64,000 nt of DNA, taken from NCBI GenBank assembly GCA_963733065.1, contig CAVTBT010000001.1, forward strand, positions 460,481 through 524,480, written 5' to 3'. Source of the stretch: CAVTBT01 sp963733065. GTDB taxonomy: Bacteria; Actinomycetota; Thermoleophilia; Gaiellales; Gaiellaceae. The notes under the pieces are model-generated. The model made no database searches. It saw nothing but the letters and a program-made list of their open reading frames with translations, and was not told where the DNA came from. Below are positions 36,754 through 45,405 of this stretch, piece after piece. Position numbers and translations under genes: made by a program. Position 1 is the first letter of the stretch. Every line of letters begins with the position of its first letter.

Positions 36754-37462
36754 CACCGTCGTCTTCATCCCGGCCTGGAACGAGGAGGAGAACCTCCCGG
36801 ACGTGCTCGACGAGCTCCGTGCGGAGCTGCCCGCCGTCGACGTGGTGGTCGTCGACGACGGCTCGACGGACGGCACGGCCGCGGCGGCGCGGGCCGGCGG
36901 GGCGGCAGTCGTCTCCTTCGGGGAGAACCGCGGCCTGACCGCCGGGATCGCGGCCGGCTACGACTACGCGCGTGAGCACGGATACCGCTTCTGCGGCCGG
37001 GTCGACGCCGACGGCCAGCATCCGCCCGCGGAGCTGCGGCGGCTGCTCGAGCTCGTCACCTCCGACCACTGCGACGTCGCGGTCGGGTCGCGCTTCGCCT
37101 CCGGCGACGGCTACAGCGAGCGCCGCTACGAGGCGTCCAACATCCGTGCGTTCGGCCACTTCCTGCTGCGCCGGCTCATGCACTGGCGTCTGGAGCGACC
37201 GATTCTCGATGCCACGAGCGGCATGTACGCGGTCAACGAGCGCGCGCTGCCGTATCTGTCGCAGCCCTACGAGGCGGGTGCGCCGGAGGTCGAAGGCCTG
37301 ATCCGGCTCTTCGACGCGGGGCTCCGCGTCGAGGAGGTGCCGGTGCACATGCGCGAGCGCGCGGGCGGGGAGTCGAAGCTCCGCGGCAAGAAGGCGGTCA
37401 TGCTCGTCGTGACGGTCGCCGGCGCGGTCATCCTCGGCGAGCGCTGGCGACGACGACATTGA
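36743..37462 (+). CDS. Family 2 glycosyltransferase
   Basis: This 239-residue GT-A fold enzyme begins VVFIPAWNEEENLPDVL, with VVVDDGSTDGT and the metal-binding DADGQHPP (DxD region). DATSGMYAVN and MRERAGGESK are typical of dolichyl-phosphate-mannose-synthase-like GT2 enzymes. One hydrophobic stretch lies near the C-terminus (VMLVVTVAGAVILGE). The likely role is transfer of a sugar to a lipid or envelope glycan. TTG 36743 overlaps the DUF218 stop. Confidence 0.88.
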   Translation: MTADTVVFIPAWNEEENLPDVLDELRAELPAVDVVVVDDGSTDGTAAAARAGGAAVVSFGENRGLTAGIAAGYDYAREHGYRFCGRVDADGQHPPAELRRLLELVTSDHCDVAVGSRFASGDGYSERRYEASNIRAFGHFLLRRLMHWRLERPILDATSGMYAVNERALPYLSQPYEAGAPEVEGLIRLFDAGLRVEEVPVHMRERAGGESKLRGKKAVMLVVTVAGAVILGERWRRRH

Positions 37463-37482
37463 GCTGCGGGAGGCGTCAAGGA

Positions 37483-37676
37483 CACCACGGCTGCGGCCGC
37501 GAAGCGGACGCCTTCAGGGATCTTTGCGCGATCGGAATCCGCGCGAGCGGATCCCGATCTTGCGCCAACCCATCAGTTGCGGCTGAGCAATCACCACGGC
37601 TGCGGCCGCGAAGCGGACGCCTTCAGGGATCTTTGCGCGATCGGAATCCGCGCGAGCGGATTCCGATCTTGCGCCA
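37483..37676. repeat. Two near-identical 85-bp direct repeats, each with a hairpin
   Basis: Copies at 37483-37567 and 37592-37676 differ at one base as read by eye; the period is 109 bp. Each contains GATCGGAATCCGC-GCGA-GCGGATTCCGATC, a perfect 13-bp stem in the second copy (37639-37668) and one mismatch in the first (37530-37559). They lie between the convergent glycosyltransferase and zinc-protease genes and probably act as tandem bidirectional terminators. The near-identity implies a recent duplication. No U-tract follows the stems. Confidence 0.88.
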
Positions 37677-37683
37677 GACTCGC

Positions 37684-38370
37684 CTAGTTCCGGTTGCCGA
37701 AGAAGACGATCAGGTAGTAGAGAAGCTGGGTGAGGGCGGCGAGGGCGCCCGCGACGTAGGTGAGCGCCGCGGCGTTCAGCACCTTCTTGACGCCGGCCTG
37801 CTCCTCGGCGGTGACCAGCCCGAGCTCGCGCAGCTGCACCGCGGCACGGCTCGACGCGTTGAACTCGACGGGCAGCGTGACGAGGTGGAAGAGCACGGCG
37901 ACGCCGTAGAGCACCAGCGCGACCGCCACGAGCCCGAGCGCGTTCATGAACGCACCGAGCAGGAGCAGCCAGATCCAGGCACTCGATGCGAACGCGACCG
38001 CGGGGAACATCTTCGAGCGGATGTTCAGAGGTACGTACCCGCTCGCGTGCTGGAGCGCGTGGCCGCTCTCGTGCGCGGCGACCGCCGCGGCCGCGACGGA
38101 GTCCGGGTTGTAGACGGGCTCGGACAGGAACAGCGCGCGCTTGCGCGGGTCGTAGTGATCGGACAGCGGGCCGCCCGGCGCAACGTTCACGGGCACCTCG
38201 CTCAGCCCGTTGCGATCGAGGATCTCTCGCGCGACCGCGCCGCCGTTCTGCTTGCTCATCAACTCGATGCCGGAGTACTTTGCGAACGTCCGCTTCAGAT
38301 ACGACTGGACCCCGATGCCGAGCAGCAGCGGCGGCACGAGGAACACGAGGTACAGCGCGAAGTTGCCCAT
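37684..38370 (-). CDS. YugP-type membrane zinc metallopeptidase
   Basis: This 228-residue membrane protein has the zinc motif HESGH at residues 100-104. The N-terminal helix (LYLVFLVPPLLLGIGVQSYL) is followed by GGPLSDHYDPRKRALFLSEP, and three more helices come after the active site. All these match the YugP (DUF/peptidase M-) family, whose substrates are unknown. The start ATG 38370 has GGAGA just upstream. A sensor kinase lies 14 bp upstream on the same strand. Confidence 0.9.
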   Translation of the reverse strand: MGNFALYLVFLVPPLLLGIGVQSYLKRTFAKYSGIELMSKQNGGAVAREILDRNGLSEVPVNVAPGGPLSDHYDPRKRALFLSEPVYNPDSVAAAAVAAHESGHALQHASGYVPLNIRSKMFPAVAFASSAWIWLLLLGAFMNALGLVAVALVLYGVAVLFHLVTLPVEFNASSRAAVQLRELGLVTAEEQAGVKKVLNAAALTYVAGALAALTQLLYYLIVFFGNRN

Positions 38371-38384
38371 GTCTCCGCGGAATC

Positions 38385-39560
38385 CTACGACGTCGATCTG
38401 TCGGCGGGAAGGTTCACGCGGATCGTCGTCCCCGCACCGGCCGGGCTCTCGACGGCGAGCGACCCGCGCAGCGCCTCGACGCGGTCGGCGAGCCCGCGCA
38501 GTCCGGTTCCGGATGACGGATCCGCCCCGCCGCGGCCGTCGTCGGCCACCTCGACCACGAGGTCGTGCGCCCGGAGGATTGCCCGCACGATGATGCGGGA
38601 CGCGTCCGCGTACTTGGCGACGTTCGTCAGCGCCTCCGAGACGACGTAGTAGGCGGCAACCTCGACGGTCGCGGGCAGGCGGGCGTCTGGTAGCGCGAGC
38701 ACCTCGACGGGCAGGCCGGAGCGCCGCACGAGCGCCCTCAACGCGGCGGGTAGGCCCTGCTCGGTAAGGGTGACCGGATGGATGCCCCGGGCCAGCTCCC
38801 GCAGCTCGGCGTTCGCGGCGTCGAGATCGGCGGTCGCCTCGTCGAGCAGCTCGCGGCCCCGCGCAGGTTCCGTCTCGAGGAGCCGCACGCCGGTCCGCAG
38901 CTTGAGCCCCAGTGCGACGAGGCGCTGCTGCGCGCCGTCGTGGAGGTCACGTGCGATCTGTGCCCGCGCCGCGTCGGCAGCCTCGACGATGCGGGCACGC
39001 GAGCGAAGCAGTTGCTCGTGGGCGTCCGCGCTCGACAGGCCGAGCGCGATGAGCTCGGCGAAGGCGCCGAGCCGGTGCTCGGTGCCCTCCGGCAACGTCA
39101 CGCGACGGCGTGCCCAGCCGACCGAGACTGCACCCCAGAGCCGGCCCTCGACCTCGATCGGGGCGGCCACCGCGAGCGTGAAGCCGGCGGCCCGCATGCC
39201 CGCGGCGAGCTCACCGTCGACGTCGGCCCACTCGAGCCGCTCCGGACGGCGACTCCGGAAGACGCGCGCGATCGTCGTGTCCTCGTCGAGCGAGACGACG
39301 GTGCCGACGTCGAACACGGCGTGTGGCGCGCTCTCCCAGCGCCCAACCATCTCGGCGGTGCGTGCCTCGGCGTCGTAGCGCAGCATTCCGGCCGAGTCGG
39401 AGTGGAAGAGGCGTCCGATCTCCTCGGTGGCGCGCGCGAAGATCTCGGCCGGCGCGGCACCGCTCGCGACGAGCGTCGCGACACGGCGAAGCACCGCCTG
39501 CTCGTCCGCGAGGGCGGGTTCGGGCTCGACCTCAGTCGACGGCTCGTACTGGGTGGTCAC
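38385..39560 (-). CDS. GAF-domain sensor histidine kinase (NarL-partner type)
   Basis: This is a 391-residue soluble kinase. The GAF domain covers about residues 30-180. A HisKA_3 dimerisation helix carries the phospho-His in ARDLHDGAQQRLVALGLK. The HATPase core has LTNVAKYADA (N box) and VADDGRGG...GTGLRGLADRV (G boxes). No membrane helix is present, so it senses a cytoplasmic signal. No response regulator is adjacent; the LuxR-type regulator at 55.1 kb is in the window but unlinked. It starts with GTG at 39560. Confidence 0.88.
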   Translation of the reverse strand: MTTQYEPSTEVEPEPALADEQAVLRRVATLVASGAAPAEIFARATEEIGRLFHSDSAGMLRYDAEARTAEMVGRWESAPHAVFDVGTVVSLDEDTTIARVFRSRRPERLEWADVDGELAAGMRAAGFTLAVAAPIEVEGRLWGAVSVGWARRRVTLPEGTEHRLGAFAELIALGLSSADAHEQLLRSRARIVEAADAARAQIARDLHDGAQQRLVALGLKLRTGVRLLETEPARGRELLDEATADLDAANAELRELARGIHPVTLTEQGLPAALRALVRRSGLPVEVLALPDARLPATVEVAAYYVVSEALTNVAKYADASRIIVRAILRAHDLVVEVADDGRGGADPSSGTGLRGLADRVEALRGSLAVESPAGAGTTIRVNLPADRSTS

Positions 39561-39599
39561 GACCCCGCCGGGAGCGTACTCCGAATGGCGATGGGTCCG

Positions 39600-40031
39600 C
39601 TAGCGGCGCTTCTTGCGCCCGGCGGCGCCCGGGCGCGCCGAACCCGCCGGCGCCTGGATCTTGCCCGAGTTGCGCCGTGCCGCCCGGTTCGGCGCTTCGC
39701 CGACCTGCATCTGGTCGCCCGCCGCCTCCATGTAGGCACGGCGCTCCCCGGGCGTCAGTCTCGCCAGCGCGCGCTGCGCGGCTTCCGGCGTCGTCGGCGT
39801 CCCGAACGCCTGGATCTTGCGGACGGCGCTGGCCAGCTCCGGGTTCTGCCGCTCGAGCGCCGACAGCTGCATGCGTTCGAACAGGCGGCGCAGGAACGGG
39901 ATCGCCGACAGCGCCTTGATGACCGGCAGCAGATAGCGGCCGCCGCGGATCCGCGCGAGGAGCGCCGTGACCAGCAGCAGCACGAGCAGGACGCCGAGGA
40001 CGATGATTGGGATCCAGATGAGCCACTGCAC
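39600..40031 (-). CDS. Hypothetical membrane-anchored protein with basic tail
   Basis: This is a protein of about 143 residues. One N-terminal transmembrane helix (WLIWIPIIVLGVLLVLLLVT) is followed by a helical cytoplasmic region (FLRRLFERMQLSALERQNPE; PEAAQRALARLTPGERRAYM) and a Gly/Arg/Lys-rich tail ending GRKKRR. The tail could bind RNA, DNA or phospholipid. No family is recognised. GTG 40031 is the probable start; TACCAT lies 9 nt before it. Confidence 0.6.
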   Translation of the reverse strand: MQWLIWIPIIVLGVLLVLLLVTALLARIRGGRYLLPVIKALSAIPFLRRLFERMQLSALERQNPELASAVRKIQAFGTPTTPEAAQRALARLTPGERRAYMEAAGDQMQVGEAPNRAARRNSGKIQAPAGSARPGAAGRKKRR

Positions 40032-40057
40032 GGCTCGGGCATGGTACCCAGGTTGGC

Positions 40058-41017
40058 TTACGGACTCGTCACGAAGCAGGCGTCGTGCGACGAGGGCGCG
40101 ACCTGGACGATCCGGCGCAGCCGGCCGTCTGGCCCGAACGCGCAGAGCGTGCCGAGGCTGAGCGACGGCGAGAGCACGAGGCCTGAGCCTTCCTGCACGT
40201 TGTACGAGCCGAACGGGATGCGGGTCGTGCGCAGCAGCCGTCCGTCCAGGGCGTGGACGCGCAGGAGGCCGTCGTCGCCGCTCGCCACGAACACGCGCTC
40301 GCCCGCGAACGTGACGTGCTGCGGGGCGGCATCGCCGCGCAGCGTCCGCAGCAGGCGTCCGGAGCGCGCGCCGTAGATTGCGAGCTCCCGGCGGGCGCCC
40401 GAGCTGATCCAGACGCGCCGGCCGCCGGGCGTAAAGGCAACGTCGTGCGCGGGCCAGGGCGGCCGCAGGTGCCGCGTGACCCGCGGACGTACCGGGTCGG
40501 TCACGTCGAGCTCGGCGATCCGTGCCGCCGTGTTCCCGAGCACGGTCCAGAGACGCCTTCCTGCCGCGTCGAGAGTCACGTGCCGGGCTGGGCCCCCGAC
40601 TGCCGCCCGTGCGACGACGCGACCGCGCGCAACGTCGATCACGGCGACCTCCTGCCGCCGTGAGTCTGTCATGTACGCGAGCCGGCGGCGGTGGTCGACC
40701 GCGGCGTAGCGCGGCTCGCCGAAGCCCCTCAGCACGGCGCGGACGCGGCGCGCACGCGCGTCCACGATCGTCACCGCGCCCTGCTCGGTGTGCGCGACGA
40801 CCGCTTCGACGGCACGGCAGCTCTCGATGCTGCGCGGGCCCGACGGCGTCGCGATCGAGCGAAGCACCCGGCCGGTGCCGAGCTCGACCACGCCGATCCG
40901 GGCCTCGGTGTCGGCCGTGACGAGCGCGAGTGGTGTGCCCCAGGCGCTGCGCGCCAGCACCGCCTCCGGAGCTGCGAGCACCGCCGCAGCGGCACCGAGG
41001 AACGAGCGCCTGTCCAC
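40058..41017 (-). CDS. Tat-exported beta-propeller (YVTN-like) protein
   Basis: This 319-residue protein begins MDRRSFLGAAAAVLAAPEAV, a twin-arginine signal followed by a hydrophobic stretch. The mature part has about six repeated blades with patterns such as VAVIDVARGRVVARAAVGG, ARHVTLDAAGRRLWT and DVAFTPGGRRVWISSGA, typical of surface or periplasmic YVTN propellers. Two cysteines lie near the C-terminus. The function is unknown; binding or a cofactor-enzyme role is possible. The start is GTG 41017. Confidence 0.78.
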   Translation of the reverse strand: MDRRSFLGAAAAVLAAPEAVLARSAWGTPLALVTADTEARIGVVELGTGRVLRSIATPSGPRSIESCRAVEAVVAHTEQGAVTIVDARARRVRAVLRGFGEPRYAAVDHRRRLAYMTDSRRQEVAVIDVARGRVVARAAVGGPARHVTLDAAGRRLWTVLGNTAARIAELDVTDPVRPRVTRHLRPPWPAHDVAFTPGGRRVWISSGARRELAIYGARSGRLLRTLRGDAAPQHVTFAGERVFVASGDDGLLRVHALDGRLLRTTRIPFGSYNVQEGSGLVLSPSLSLGTLCAFGPDGRLRRIVQVAPSSHDACFVTSP

Positions 41018-41070
41018 GACGGAGGTACGCGTGGCGCAGGACGGGAGGTCCGGAGCGCGAAACCGCTGGC

Positions 41071-41784
41071 ATGTGGCCGTTCAGGCGTGGTTCGCGCGCG
41101 CCCGACCCGACCGAGACCTTCGTGCAACAGGCGCGGCTGCTCACGGACTCCGCAGACCGGGTCGCCGCCGAGGCGGCGTCCCTCGCCGAGCGCGAACGGG
41201 CCCTGTCCGCCCGGGAGCTTCGGCTCGACGCACGCACGGCGCGCGACGCGATCGCGCTCGACGAGCGACGCGATGCGCTCGCGCTGCTCGGTCGAGAGTT
41301 GCGCGACCGCGAAGCACGCATCGCTGCGCTCGAGGCGCGGGCCGTCGACCTCGAAGCGCGGGCGACCGAGCTCGTCGAGCGCGAGCGGGGTGTGGCCGCC
41401 GAGGAGCTCGCGGCCGTCCGCCGCGGGGAGGAGGCAGCGACGCGTGAGCGGCAGCTCCGCGAGCGCGAGGACGAGCTCCACGCGCGCGAGGCGAGGCTGC
41501 TCGCGGACGAGCTCGGCGTTCGCCGTCGCTCGGAGGAGCTCGCCGCGCGCGAGGCGGCTGCCCACGCCGCCGCCGGCACGCCAGTAGCCCGCCCGCGCGC
41601 GGAGCCCGAGCGGTGTCTCCTGTTCGTGCCGAGGCCCGACGGCTACAGGCTGGTGGCGCTCGACGTCTCGCCGCCCGTGGCCGGCGAATCGCTCGAGATC
41701 GACGGCGAGCGCTTCAGCGTCGTGCGGCTGGGACGGTCGCCGCTGCCGGGGGACGCGCGCCTCTGTGTCTACCTCGCCGCCTAG
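41071..41784 (+). CDS. Coiled-coil protein with small C-terminal beta domain
   Basis: This is a 237-residue protein. Residues about 25-170 are an almost unbroken Glu/Arg/Ala coiled coil (AERERALSARELRLDARTAR; LEARATELVERERGV). The last about 55 residues look folded and beta-rich (CLLFVPRPDGYRLVALDV, ERFSVVRLGRSPLPGD). Structural or cytoskeletal-like roles are possible but unproven. ATG 41071 (MWPFRRGSRA) is chosen as the first codon before the helix. It is divergent from the propeller gene. Confidence 0.62.
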   Translation: MWPFRRGSRAPDPTETFVQQARLLTDSADRVAAEAASLAERERALSARELRLDARTARDAIALDERRDALALLGRELRDREARIAALEARAVDLEARATELVERERGVAAEELAAVRRGEEAATRERQLREREDELHAREARLLADELGVRRRSEELAAREAAAHAAAGTPVARPRAEPERCLLFVPRPDGYRLVALDVSPPVAGESLEIDGERFSVVRLGRSPLPGDARLCVYLAA

Positions 41785-41808
41785 ATAGTCGGCGTCTAGC
41801 ATTCCGGC

Positions 41809-43053
41809 GTGGGGCTGTTCCGCCGACTTTTCCGTCTCGTCTGGGGCGGCGAGGTCGACCCCGCGCTTCGGCCGCTGCTCGCCGTCAGCCTGACCGGGTC
41901 GCTGGCCGGATCGGCCGGGTTCGTCTTCGTCGGCATCTGGGCGACGACCGAGCTCGGGGCGGACAAGTCCGATCTCGGGCTCGCCTTCCTGGTCGGCGCC
42001 TTCGTCTCGGCCATCGGCGGCTACCTGGGGGGCCATCTCTCCGACTACGTGGGGCGCCGTCCGCTGATCCTCGTCGGGTCAGGCGGCTCCGCGCTCTACT
42101 GGCTCGGCTATCTCTTCGCCGGTGCGAGCGTGGCCGCCGGGCTTCTGTACATCGCCTGTGCCGGCATCCTCTTCAGTCTCAGCGGCGGCGTCAGCCAGGC
42201 CATGGTCGCCGACCTCGTGCCGCCGGAGCGCCACGAGGCCGCGTACGCCTCGGTGCGCGTCGCATCGAACCTGGGGGTGACGCTCGGCCCGCCGGTCGGC
42301 GGGTTCTTCCTGCTCGTCGGCGACTGGCCGATGGAGTTCGTGGGCGTCGCGCTGCTGTCGTTCGCGGCGTTCGCGCTCGCCTATCGGTACCTGCCGCGCG
42401 GCGGCACCTACGCGCCGGAAGGGCCGCCGCAACGCGGCTCGTTCGGAGTCATCGTCCGCGATCGGCCGTTCCTGCTCTTCCTGGCCTCGGCCCTGCTCGC
42501 GTGGCTCACGTACGTCGCGTACGAGGTGGTGCTGCCGGTGTCGCTGACCACCACGCATGGGCTGGCGCCGGCGGCCTGGGGGTTCCTCCTGATCGTGAAC
42601 CCGGTGATGGTGACGTTCTTCCAGCTGCGCCTGACGCGCCGGGTCGCCCGCGTGTCACCGTCCGTCAAGCTGGCCTTGGCGATGCCGCTCATGGGCGTGC
42701 CGTTCCTGCTGCTGTCGCTGAGCGCCGCGATCCCGGTCGTTGTCCTCGTGATCTTCCTGTTCGTGATCGGCGAGATGCTCTGGGTGCCGACGTCGCAGTC
42801 GGTGGTCGCCGGCCTGGCGCCCGAGGACCTGCGCGGTGCGTACATGGGCGCGTTCGGAGGCGGGGCGGCCGCCGGGTTCGCGCTGGCGCCGTTCTTCGGC
42901 CTCTCGATCGGCGACCGCTACGGAGACGGGACGATGTGGGCGTTCTTCGCCACGATCTCGATCCTCGCGGCGATCGCCGGGGCGATCGCCGCCCGCGGCG
43001 TGCGCACCCGCCCCGAGAGCGAGGGCCTGCAGGGTGAGGCCGCGGTAGCCTGA
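41809..43053 (+). CDS. MFS transporter
   Basis: This 414-residue protein has 12 probable helices. The MFS loop 2-3 motif is GGHLSDYVGRRPLILVGSGG and the second-half counterpart is weaker. MVADLVPPERHEAAYASVRV and GVTLGPPVGGFFLLVGDWP place it with the exporter group. GTG 41809 has no SD; TAGCAT (41797-41802) ends 6 nt before it, a leaderless arrangement. The substrate is unknown. Confidence 0.88.
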   Translation: MGLFRRLFRLVWGGEVDPALRPLLAVSLTGSLAGSAGFVFVGIWATTELGADKSDLGLAFLVGAFVSAIGGYLGGHLSDYVGRRPLILVGSGGSALYWLGYLFAGASVAAGLLYIACAGILFSLSGGVSQAMVADLVPPERHEAAYASVRVASNLGVTLGPPVGGFFLLVGDWPMEFVGVALLSFAAFALAYRYLPRGGTYAPEGPPQRGSFGVIVRDRPFLLFLASALLAWLTYVAYEVVLPVSLTTTHGLAPAAWGFLLIVNPVMVTFFQLRLTRRVARVSPSVKLALAMPLMGVPFLLLSLSAAIPVVVLVIFLFVIGEMLWVPTSQSVVAGLAPEDLRGAYMGAFGGGAAAGFALAPFFGLSIGDRYGDGTMWAFFATISILAAIAGAIAARGVRTRPESEGLQGEAAVA

Positions 43054-43057
43054 GGGC

Positions 43058-43591
43058 ATGGAGCGGCGGGAACGCGAGCGCATCCTGAAGCAGGGCGTGG
43101 TCCGGCCCGAGACGCCCCGCGAACGCCGCGAGCGCGAGCTGCTGCAGGCTGACGTCGCCGACAGCCCGCTCCGCGGCCGCCGGGTCGAGCACCGCCTTCG
43201 CAACTTCACGCCGTCGGCGGACAGCTACCTCGCCGCGCTCGGCGGCCCGCTGCCGTACATGAACCGGCTGCGCGCCATCCATGCGCAGACCGCCGAGCAC
43301 GACCGGCAGCTCGCGGCCGCGTGGCAGGCGCTCGCCGCCGAGGCCGCCGGCGACTCGGCGCTCTTCGCGCAGCGCTGGCGGGAGACGGCCGAAGGGTGGA
43401 GCTTCTTCGAGGTCAACGACCTGATCGCACGGCACAACCGGTGGTATCCCGCGGAGTCGCGGCTGCGGATGGACCCGAAGACCGGGGACTATGCGCTCGT
43501 CAACGGCGAGGACTACCGCCACCGCCCGCTCGACGTGGAGTGGGTGCTCCAGCGCTTCCCTCTGCAGCTGCCGCGCGATCGGGCAGCCTGA
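43058..43591 (+). CDS. Hypothetical soluble protein (177 residues)
   Basis: The N-terminus is very charged (ERRERERILKQGVVRPETPR). The following helical region has FTPSADSYLAALGGPLPYMN, RLRAIHAQTAEHDRQLAAAW, and a conserved-looking WSFFEVNDLIARHNRWYPAE with a tail RHRPLDVEWVLQRFPL. The pattern suggests a small helical enzyme or binding protein, but I recognise no family. TAGCCT (43046-43051) ends 6 nt before the ATG. The last 92 bp overlap the 3' end of the convergent MFS gene. Confidence 0.65.
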   Translation: MERRERERILKQGVVRPETPRERRERELLQADVADSPLRGRRVEHRLRNFTPSADSYLAALGGPLPYMNRLRAIHAQTAEHDRQLAAAWQALAAEAAGDSALFAQRWRETAEGWSFFEVNDLIARHNRWYPAESRLRMDPKTGDYALVNGEDYRHRPLDVEWVLQRFPLQLPRDRAA

Positions 43592-44705
43592 GCCGCGTCG
43601 TCGCGCCGAGCGTCGCGAGGCACAGCGCCGCGGCGCCGAGGTACGGCACGGCGTCACCGAACCCGTCCGCGAGCACGCCGCCGATCGTCGGTCCTGTGAG
43701 GTTCCCTACCGCCCAGGCGGAGTTCATGATCCCGAAGCCGAGCCCCTGCGCCAGTCCGGCTAGCTCGGCTCGGTCGGAGACGAGGGCCATGCCGGGCGTG
43801 TAGCAGCCGCCGAACGACACGGCGGCCAGGCAGATCAGCACCAGCACAGCCGCCGGCTCGACGGCGAACGCCAGCGCGCTCGCCACGGCTGCCGAGGCCG
43901 CGAGCGCGACCCGGGTGGGGAGGAGCCTGCCATGACGGTCGGAGTAGCGTCCGATGAGCGGGTTCAGGCCCGTCTCGAGCAGGCCGGCGCTGAAGAACGC
44001 CGCGCCGATCGCGATCGTGCCGAATCCTTCCGCGTCGAGGCGGAGCGGGGCGAGTACCGCGAGCACGCCGAAGAGGAGCGCGGGGAGGGTGTTGAGCCAG
44101 AGGCCGCCGACGAACGCGCGGTCCCTGAAGGCCCGGCCAACAGCTCCGGCCGCTGGCGTTTCCGCCTCGGCGTCGGGGCTGGCCGCAGACCAGGCGGCCA
44201 ACCCGAGCGCCGCGAGGCCTGTGACCGCGAACGCGACCTCGATGCCGACCGCATCGGCCAGCGAGCCGAAGAGGGGCCCGAGGATGGCGCCGAGCACGGC
44301 GAAGCCGAATGCAGTCCCGATCATCTGGCCCCGGCGGTCGCGCGGCGTGGCCACGGTGAGCCACGCGAGCGCGCCGGCCCAGGTCGTCGTGCTCGAGAAG
44401 CCCTGGACGAACCGCGAGAGCCCGAGCGTCCACGGCGAGCCGGAGAGCGCGAACGCGAAGCTCGCCGCCGCGAGCAGGATCAGGCCGGCGAGCACCGCCC
44501 GGCGCGGACCGAACCTGGCGGCCGCGATGCCGCCGGGAACACCGCCGGCGAGCGCACCGGCGCCGAACGAGCCGAGCAGGAGCCCCGCACCTGTCTTCGA
44601 GAGCTCGAACTCGTCGGCGTACGCGGGGACGAGGGGAATGAGCGCCCCGAACAGCATCGCGTCGACGAAGATGACGGCGCTGACGAGAACGAGCAGGCGG
44701 CGCAT
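43500..44705 (-). CDS. MFS transporter (multidrug-efflux-like)
   Basis: This 401-residue protein has 12 helices. It opens LLVLVSAVIFVDAMLFGALI PLVPAYADEF, typical of DHA1 exporters, and has GGVPGGIAAARFGPRRAVLA (loop 2-3) and FAVLGAILGPLFGSLADAVG (motif C). The Ala/Gly/Arg-rich C-terminal tail is what overlaps the convergent hypothetical gene. ATG 44705 is preferred; TAGCCT lies 10 nt before it. TTG 44741 is an alternative start. Confidence 0.86.
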   Translation of the reverse strand: MRRLLVLVSAVIFVDAMLFGALIPLVPAYADEFELSKTGAGLLLGSFGAGALAGGVPGGIAAARFGPRRAVLAGLILLAAASFAFALSGSPWTLGLSRFVQGFSSTTTWAGALAWLTVATPRDRRGQMIGTAFGFAVLGAILGPLFGSLADAVGIEVAFAVTGLAALGLAAWSAASPDAEAETPAAGAVGRAFRDRAFVGGLWLNTLPALLFGVLAVLAPLRLDAEGFGTIAIGAAFFSAGLLETGLNPLIGRYSDRHGRLLPTRVALAASAAVASALAFAVEPAAVLVLICLAAVSFGGCYTPGMALVSDRAELAGLAQGLGFGIMNSAWAVGNLTGPTIGGVLADGFGDAVPYLGAAALCLATLGATTRLRLPDRAAAAEGSAGAPTPRRAGGGGSPRR

Positions 44706-44748
44706 TCCGGGGCTGAGGCTAGCGGCGCGCTGCCGGACCAAAGAAATT

Positions 44749-45334
44749 CACCGAGCCGGGTGCGCTTTCGTCCTCCACCCCGACGAACCTTCGGCTTCCG
44801 CCTACGGCCTACCGGAGTGGGATCGATCTACTCGCGTCCCGTGCTCGGTGCAAGGGGGAATCTAGAGCGCTTGCACCACTTCGTCAAGGTATTCTCTGGA
44901 GCATTTCCCGCAAAAAGCGACAAAAACAGAACGGGCTGTATATTCGAACCGCATTCGGTCCACGAAAAAATACACCGAGTCGGGTGCGCTTTCGTCCAGA
45001 ACCCCGACTGACGTTCCGCTTGCGCGTACTCGCCGCCCGGGGAACCTTCGACCTACTCGCGTCCCGTGCTCGGTGCAAGCGGCACTGTAGGGGCGCGCTC
45101 ACGAGGGGTCAAGGCCGGTCGAGACGTCATTGCCGCAAATTGCGAGGTTTTCTTTCTGCAGCAGCCGAACTTGCCACTTGCGCCACATGCTCTAGAGAGG
45201 AGGGACCATGAATTCGCCGAGCCGGTTGCGCCTTCGTCCACCGCCCCGGCCGGCCTTCCGCTTCCGCGTACGTGCCTTCCGGTGTGGCTTCGTCCTCCGG
45301 CGCCCCGTGCTCGGCGCAGAGGGAAATCTATGCT
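44749..45334. repeat. Three tandem ~120-bp hairpin units (period 224-242 bp)
   Basis: Units at 44749-44870, 44973-45093 and 45215-45334 share the opening CACCGAGCCGGGTGCG (or variant), GCG-CTTTCGTCC, then TTCCGCTT, and the closing CCCGTGCTCGGTG. Opening and closing parts are mutually complementary. In the third unit both sides change together (CACCGAG/CTCGGTG becomes CGCCGAG/CTCGGCG), i.e. a compensatory pair. AT-rich spacers between units also resemble one another (TCAAGG..., CCGCAAA...). They fill the 700-bp gap between an MFS gene and an SDR gene. They may be structured RNAs, regulatory hairpins or relics. Confidence 0.75.
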
Positions 45335-45405
45335 GCGGCGGCTCCGGCGATCAAGGGTCGGCCGAGCACGTTTTCTGCGCAAAGAGCGGACAAGGGAGCA
45401 GACAG

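Noticed and set aside
44749..45334. Integron attC sites or miniature inverted-repeat transposons
   Set aside because: No RYYYAAC/GTTRRRY core sites, no cassette-like genes between units, no target-site duplications seen.
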